A DNA stretch of 64,000 nt from Cephalotus follicularis (taxonomy: Eukaryota; Streptophyta; Magnoliopsida; Oxalidales; Cephalotaceae). Position 1 is the stretch's first letter; the number at the start of each line of letters is the position of its first letter. Below are positions 57,868 through 64,000 of this stretch, piece by piece. Made by a program: the position numbers and the translations under genes. The notes beneath the pieces are model-generated. The model was not told the origin of the DNA and made no database searches. It saw nothing but the letters and a program-made list of their open reading frames with translations. The DNA lies in the NCBI GenBank assembly GCA_001972305.1, contig BDDD01001957.1, positions 434,001 through 498,000 on the forward strand, in the 5' to 3' direction.

Positions 57868-59561
57868 TGATCTCAATTAGGCGCTCCTCTAACGAGGAGC
57901 TCAGGCAGAGTTACAATACCTCCTGAGAGATATGGCTTTCTCATTGAGGACACAGAGGAACTCAACGACATTGACAATGACGAGCCTGTCAGCTACGAGG
58001 AGGCAGTGAAGAGCACTGAATCCGAGGCATGGCTAGAGGCCATGAAATCCGAGATGGACTCCATGGACGCCAACCAAGTATGGAACTTGGTCAATGCACC
58101 TGAGGGTATTAACCCTATTTGTTGCAAATGGATCTTCAAGAGGAATATTGGCGCTGATGGTAAGATTGAGACTTACAAAGCGCGATTGGTCGCGAAAGGG
58201 TATAGGCAAAGACACGGAGTCGACTATACCAAAACTTTCTCACCAGTCACTATGCTTAAGTCCATCCGGATATTGCTTGATATTGCCGCTCATTACGATA
58301 ATGAGATATGGCAAATGGATGTCAAGACTGCCTTCCTGAACGGCTTTCTTGAAGAGGACATTTACATGTCCCAACCCGAGGGTTTGCATCCATGGAGCAT
58401 CCACAGAGAGTGTGTAAGCTCCTAAGGTCAATCTACGGCCTTAAGCAAGCATCCCGTAGCTGGAACATCCATTTTGACGAGACCGTTAAGACTTTAGGTT
58501 TCACAAAAAACGTGGATGAGCCTTGTGTCTACCGGAAATAGGATGGCCCGAACATCACTTTCTTGGTACTATACATGGATGACATACTAATCATAGGGAA
58601 TGATGTGGGTATGTTGCAGTCCATTAAAGTATGGTTATCCAAGAACTTATCCATGAAGGATTTGGGAGAGGCATCCTATATATTAGGTATAAAGATCTAT
58701 AGAGATAGATCTAATAGGTTGCTAGGACTCACCCAAAGCCAGTACATCAGCAAGGTGTTGAAATGGAATTGCCTTGAGAATTCCAAGCGGGGCCTTCTTC
58801 TGATTGGACAGGGAATTTACCTGTCCAATAGGATGTCTCCACAGATAAATGAGGAGGGGATTCGCATGAGTAGGCAGCCATATCCTTCGGATATTGGCTC
58901 CATCATGTATGCCATGCTGTGTACTAGACCTGATGTCGCCTATGCCTTGGGTATGGCTAGTCGATTTCAGTCTGATCCCGGTGAGAAACATTGGGAAGTA
59001 GTCAATGGGGTAATCAAAGACCTGAGAAGGACTCAGGATATATTCTTGGTGTATGGAGGAGATACTGAATTGAAATTAGAGGGCTTTACAGACTCTAGCT
59101 TCAATAGTGATTCGGATGATCACAAATCCGTGTTAGGATATGTTTTTGTCCTAAACGGTGGAACTGTGAGCTGGAGGAGTTCTAAGCAGGAGACTACTGC
59201 TGACTCCACAATGGAAGCAGAATATGTTGCAGCCTCAGATGCCTCTAAGGAAGCTGTTTGGATGCGAAAGTTCATTGCTGAACTTGATGTGGTTCCAACC
59301 ATCGCACATCCAGTTGTGGTGTACTGTGACTACAATGGGGCTTTTGCACAATCCAAAGAACCCCGATTTCATCATAGCTCCAAGCATATACAACGACAGT
59401 ATCACCTGATTAGAGGGATCATTGAAAAAGGAGACATTACCCTTGAGAGAGTTACCACGGGGGCAAATTTAGCAGGCCCACTGACCAAAGCCTTAAGCAG
59501 CATTGCTCTAGAGAGACATTGTAGTGCTATGGGCTTAGGGTATCGGTCGTCGTGGCTATAG
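57868..59561 (+). pseudogene. pol: Copia reverse transcriptase and RNase H
   Basis: RT begins near 58018 (EAWLEAMKSEMDSMD) with QMDVKTAFLNG at about 58313-58345. A frameshift near 58395-58425 and a TAG near 58540 precede the catalytic YMDD (about 58572-58583). RNase H shows GFTDSSF (about 59082-59102), STMEAEYVAASD (about 59206-59241) and VYCDYNGA (about 59320-59343), so D-E-D residues are kept. The ORF ends at 59561, close to the PPT, as usual for copia. About 330 residues from 58563 onward are uninterrupted, the longest open pol segment in the window. Confidence 0.9.
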
Positions 59562-59563
59562 GG

Positions 59564-59575
59564 CCAAGTGGGAGA
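59564..59575 (+). promoter_or_regulatory. Copia polypurine tract
   Basis: CCAAGTGGGAGA ends one base before the 3' LTR start, as in many plant copia elements. Confidence 0.8.
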
Positions 59576-59576
59576 T

Positions 59577-62038
59577 TGTTAGGTTAGGGGTGTCCCTATA
59601 TGCCACGATATGGCTTGTTTGTATATAAACACTCTTAATTAATACAATTCTATGTGCATATTAATATAATGGCAAGGCTATATGGCTCATCCCAACTAAC
59701 CAAAAGGGAAAGAATAATTATACATAATTAACTGTATGTCATATAGAGCCCTGTCACATCCAAAGGGTTGGATCTCGTGTCGAGAGGGCTATGAGAATGT
59801 GATCCTTATTCCCCGTGACAAATGTTCCAAGTCATAGGTTCACTTTCTTTGGGCCATTGATGAACCGTGAAGACTTGTCACGTTAAGCTTGCTCCCGGGT
59901 TAGCAGTGGAGGTTGGTTATCTTGTAGCCAATTGGGTTTACCCCTAAAGCTAAATGTAAGGTGTATGCTAGAGTGCCTGACACTGAACAGACCCACCAAT
60001 AGGAAACCTATTTGGATAGTCAATACCCAATGTCAATAGGATTCCTATGGTCTCGGTAGTGTATAGTCTATGGTGACTAGTAGGTCTATAGCCTGCGTTG
60101 TCTCCTTTGACCTGAGGGGCTGGCATGCATTGTGTGGTGACTGCTTGACTTTGATTTCTGCCTTCCCCAGCACTAGCCATGTGCTAGCAAAAAGGTTGTC
60201 TTTGGGTCTTGTGGGAGCTACATTGAGATGTATGGACGAGTGCGCAATAGGGGATCGTCACACCCGGTCTTATGGAGACCGTTTCTATTTATCTATGTAT
60301 GTTACAGACTTAAAAGTCATGATCAGGCATAGGTGGCCTGGGAATGAGAGGTTCCCATGGGAGGTCTACCGATAGTCTCAATGCGATCATAGATTTATAG
60401 TTATCACAACGATACTAGGGGTGACATTCATCCAAACCCTAGGCTGTGATCAGAGCCAAGTATGATGAGGGAAACATGACACATTAACCGATGACTGGAT
60501 AGAGCGACTAGCTATTCAGACCATGATTGATAGACGTGGTATTACAGAGATCCGGGGGGTGACTGGCGCTCACACCGGGACAGCTCTGATAGTCAGTGTA
60601 CAGTGAGAGTGGTCGTACCAAAAATCGGGATGTTCTGGGAATTTATCATCATACCAGAGAACGACAGGCTTTCGAGTCCTGCCTAACTTTGAACAGGTTG
60701 ATATGTGGTAGTACACATATCATTTAGTGAAAGGACAACATCAGGGAAGATTTTGCTTTGCTAGTGAGTATTTCATTTGATGGATTTAGGTCCATGCAAT
60801 GCCACGATGAAATATTCCATGCGAAGGCTTTTGAAAAATGAGAAGAGAATGTCCATCTTTGTCTTGGGCATCCACGCCATGGAGAGCACACGTCGACGCC
60901 ATGTCTAGTTGAGTTGCTAGGCGTTGCCGGGAAGGGATTGTGTTGACACTAGAAAAAGCAGTAGCTTTAAACGTCGAAGCCATAGAGAGCATGCATTGAC
61001 GCCATAATTGGATAGAGCCGCTGGGCGTTAACGCTATGGAGAGCATGGCGTTGACGATTTAAAAACCAGTAGGTTTACGTGTTGACGCTATGGTTTTAGG
61101 CATTGACGTAAAGAGAAATGAGGCTAGGCGCCTATTTCATCCTATCATTGGTGTTAACGCCTAGATAAGATGAGACGCATGGCGTTGACACCTTGACAGG
61201 CTGATGCGCAGCTACAGTAGGAGTGAGAAAGTCAACACTATAAAAATCTTGAGAGAAGCTTGTTGAACACACTTGAAGACTTCCTCTTTCTCTCGCTTCC
61301 CTGCCGTGCTTTCTCTTCTTCCTGGTTACGTACGCCTTGACGCCTATCGCCTACACGTCGACGCCTACGTCGCCTGGTGCGATTTGCAGTCATTTTCAAG
61401 CCTCATTTCACCACTCAAAGTTCATTATAGGTGGAGATAACTTGCACATTGCTTTTTATCTTTACCTAGAGTGATTTAGACTAGGTTACCCACTTAGCGT
61501 TCATCTTCCTCATTTGTGGTTTGAGGATTTTCTTGGAGGAGCTTAGAGTTCTTTGATTAAAGTGGAGAGGGAGATTATCTTGAAGGAAGGAGTCTTCACC
61601 TCCGATAAGAACCTCTTCTTCTTCCCCTTCTGTGGTTCCATGGCAGTGCGTGTTGGTTAGTGTTTTTGTAAACCCTTACTGAACGTCCTTGGGGTCATGT
61701 TGGTGCTTCCTTGTCATCCTTTTGGGTTGGAATTGGGTTTCTTGGGCATTAGGCTAGGGTATTGTGTGTTAGCCTTGTGAGTCTATATGTGTGCCCATGT
61801 GTTAGGGTTTATGGCGACCCTATTCGAATCCCGATTTTCTTTTGCTTGGTTTTGGTTTCGGTTTGTTTGAATGTTGATTAGAGTCCCTTAGCATTTATTG
61901 GGACAATTTATACTTAGATTAGGGAATCCCATTTCTTGGGGATTGATCTATTTGTGGAAAATTAAACTTAATCGGCCCTAAACTCTAATGTACGAATTGA
62001 TAAGTCTTCCGCTGCGCGTGGGCCACACGTTCCCAACA
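59577..62038 (+). repeat. Copia 3' LTR (2462 bp)
   Basis: Starts TGTTAGGTTAGGGG, ends TTCCCAACA. Colinear with the 5' LTR, with GTCGAC-type phrases at about 60865-61200 and 61330-61375. Confidence 0.94.
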
Positions 62039-62043
62039 ATGGG

Positions 62044-62585
62044 ATTGAACATCCTGTGTCAAACCATCTACGCATTTATAGACATGTTTTTTGGGAACAT
62101 AGACTGTTTACCAGTCTGTCTCCATTGTCTGTCCCATCTTCTTCATGCATTTTTATAGATAGATCCATTGAACCTTATCCTAATTCATTGACCATCCTAT
62201 AGGGACTCTGAGCTCATCATCTACTACACTTTTAGCCGCTCCTCCTCCTACTGAGTCATCTTCAGATCATCCCTTGTAATAATCATACCATCAACATATA
62301 AAAGGATAATATTAGAACCAACAGAGGTGGAGCAAGCAATAAAGTTGAATCATGTGGATTGGAGTGAACCCCAAGTTGAACAATATTGTAGCTAAATTAG
62401 GCAAACCAAGCCCTAGACGCCTATTTCAATCATAAAGATATGCCAAGGATGCATACCTGATAAGGAGGATGTTCATAACCAGGAGGAGGTGGCATATATA
62501 CTTCCTCAGCAAAATCACGGTTAAGAAAAACGTTTTTCACATCCATCTGAAGAGCTTGTCATTTACGAGCTGCTGCAATGGCAAG
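62044..62585 (-). pseudogene. pol: Old Ty1/copia pol remnant: RT part
   Basis: On - from about 62580, in shifting frames: QMDVKNVFLNRDFAEEVYMPPPPGY-like sequence (about 62550-62470), ASRAWFA (about 62430-62410), and a decayed catalytic segment near 62290. Left of the nested copia it continues as RNase H at 51650-50936. It belongs to a different copia group from the nested element, judging by sequence around the shared motifs. Confidence 0.82.
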
Positions 62586-63623
62586 TGTTAGTACCCGATT
62601 TCATTTGGCTTAGTTTTACTATTAATTTTCACACATTTTGATTTTGAGTTTCAATCCAAGTATTTTTTTTCTCCTTTGGGTTTCATTTAGTCCAAAAAGG
62701 AATCAATGCATTTAATTAGGACCATTTAATTAACCATTTTGAGCTAGCAAGCTTAAACTATTCATCCAGATCTTTGGGCCTATGTTTTATTATTTTGGGT
62801 TGGTATTTTTGTTATTTGGTTTTGGCCTAATTCTAAATTATAAAGCTTGAGTCTTTACGCCCGTATTTCTTTTTATTGCACGTTGGGTCATATCTTTCAA
62901 CCAAATTATTACTTTTTTAGGCCTAATTCTTGTTAAGCCCATTTATTTTGATTTTGCTCCAATTTTACATTTTGGATTTGGGTTTTGGGCCCATTTCCTT
63001 AGTCCATGTTGGGTTTCTTGACCCAATATTTTTAACAGGCTCAATTCCATATAAGTCCACTTATTTATTTATTTATCAAAAAGAAAAAAGATGGTACACT
63101 AGCACATTGTGCACAAGCCATTAGAGAGCTTGCACCACTCAAACTGGTTGCCCCCAAAATCCTCCAAGTAAACTCTAATCTTAGCCCCTATATATACTAA
63201 GCAAGAAAACAACAACAGAAAAAAAAAATACAAAACACAAAAATTACAATACAGAAAACTACAACAAAAAACTTACAACACCAGCAAAAAAGAGAAGGTA
63301 TCTACATTTTAATTTTTTAATTTTTTTTCTTACATTGCGAAAACAACAGCCTCCTCCACTCATTGCCACCAAAAATCATAACCAGCTTCACATCCCTTTC
63401 CACAAAAAGGATCCCAAACCAGTGAGCCACTACCCCCATCACTCTCAAATCCACGCTCAACCATCAACCAAAAAAACATTGCATACCCATTAAAAAAAAA
63501 AAAAAAAAAAACAACAACCATCATCACTTCAAATAACCACAGTAACCTCCATTACTCAAACACCCCCCTACAGCCTACATCTCCAACTAAAAAACCTATG
63601 CCCAAACCATCAAACAGCCACCA
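62586..63623 (+). mobile_element. LTR or LTR-element start inserted in old copia RT
   Basis: The RT remnant stops at GCAAG (62581-62585) and is followed by TGTTAGTACCCGATTTC, a plausible LTR terminus. The segment is non-coding, with a TATA-like CCTATATATACTAAG (about 63187-63201), A-rich runs and simple repeats. Its right end and TSD lie beyond the next insertion or the window. ORF 62930-63124 looks non-coding. Confidence 0.55.
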
Positions 63624-64000
63624 TGTGAGACCCCAAAATTCGTAAATATATTTATAATGATTTATTATTAATATTGGTATGTGTTTATTTTTGCCCTCGC
63701 AACTCTATGATTAGAGTTTAAGATTTGCGCGATGATTTTTACACGAAAGCGTAAAAGATCGGTTAACCGATAAAGTTGCATGTGTAACTCCCTGTACTTA
63801 TTATACGATCATAAATCATACGTTAAAATAGTTAATCTATCCATTCATGAGTTTCACAGTTCAATGGTACGTTAACGACATCGTTTTGCATTTTACTCAA
63901 ACTGTTTACGTACGAACGGACCTACATAGAAATTTTCGGGGCTAGGATTTAGGTGATAAACCTAATGTGTCATTTTTCATGACATGAGAGACTTTTTGGC
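63624..64000 (+). mobile_element. Putative second LTR, right end outside window
   Basis: From TGTGAGACCCCAAAATTCG the composition and style change abruptly, suggesting another LTR terminus nested in the previous one. No TSD, PBS or coding region is available within the window. Confidence 0.4.

Larger units (their letters stand above)
51656..62038 (+). mobile_element. Ty1/copia retrotransposon, full-length, decayed (TSD ATGGG)
   Basis: TSD ATGGG at 51651-51655 and 62039-62043. The 5' LTR is 51656-54143, the PBS at 54146, gag-pol 55517-59561 with copia domain order (protease, integrase, RT, RNase H), a PPT at about 59564-59575, and the 3' LTR 59577-62038. The LTRs differ by many substitutions and indels (for example around 52370/60260). 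The polyprotein has stops, frameshifts and changed catalytic residues. It is inserted into an older copia element on the opposite strand. Confidence 0.95.

Overview
This window is nuclear DNA of a flowering plant, probably a eudicot. It consists almost entirely of nested transposable elements: Ty3/gypsy chromoviruses, a Tat-lineage Ty3/gypsy element, Ty1/copia elements, a LINE tail and several solo LTRs. I found no intact host gene, tRNA, rRNA or CRISPR array. The LTRs use the plant primer-binding site TGGTATCAGAG(C/A), end in TG..CA, and are flanked by 5-bp target-site duplications (TSDs), several of which can be read directly. Such nesting is typical of heterochromatic or pericentromeric plant DNA.

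Left complex (1-25778). The oldest layer is a Tat-lineage Ty3/gypsy element on + with gag, protease, RT, two RNase H domains and integrase (10406-14919), a long antisense ORF downstream, a polypurine tract and a 3' LTR (25220-25778). Its gag was hit by an LTR element (E2, 1-49 and 8061-10405). The E2 LTR was then hit by a Tekay-type chromovirus (E1, 50-8055, TSD CCTTG). The E1 gag was hit in turn by a 326-bp solo LTR (3099-3424, TSD CCTGA). The Tat antisense ORF is split by an unclassified TG..CA insertion (18451-24239, TSD TAGGG) that now contains a near-perfect 3.4-kb duplication of its own flank and a 74-bp tandem array.

Middle complex (25779-50926). This region holds AT-rich DNA, a 5'-truncated LINE (26235-27179), a solo LTR (28506-31164, TSD ATGTC) and a gag-only non-autonomous LTR element on - (31402-37374, TSD CTATA). 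It also holds a second Tekay-type element on - (E3, 37807-50416) whose 5' LTR carries two further solo LTRs of 166 bp and 2366 bp.

Right complex (50927-64000). A decayed Ty1/copia pol on - is split by a complete but inactive 10.4-kb Ty1/copia element on + (51656-62038, TSD ATGGG). It is cut again by an LTR starting at 62586, and that LTR by another starting near 63624.

All polyproteins carry stops, frameshifts or lost catalytic residues, so nothing here looks autonomous. The most unusual signal is regulatory. LTRs of unrelated families (gypsy and copia) each carry clusters of a family-specific short palindrome built on the same GTCGAC core (CAGTCGACTG in one group, GCGTCGACGC in another). 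Several LTRs also share a hairpin near the LTR 3' end and splice-site-like sequences that could define an intron within the LTR.
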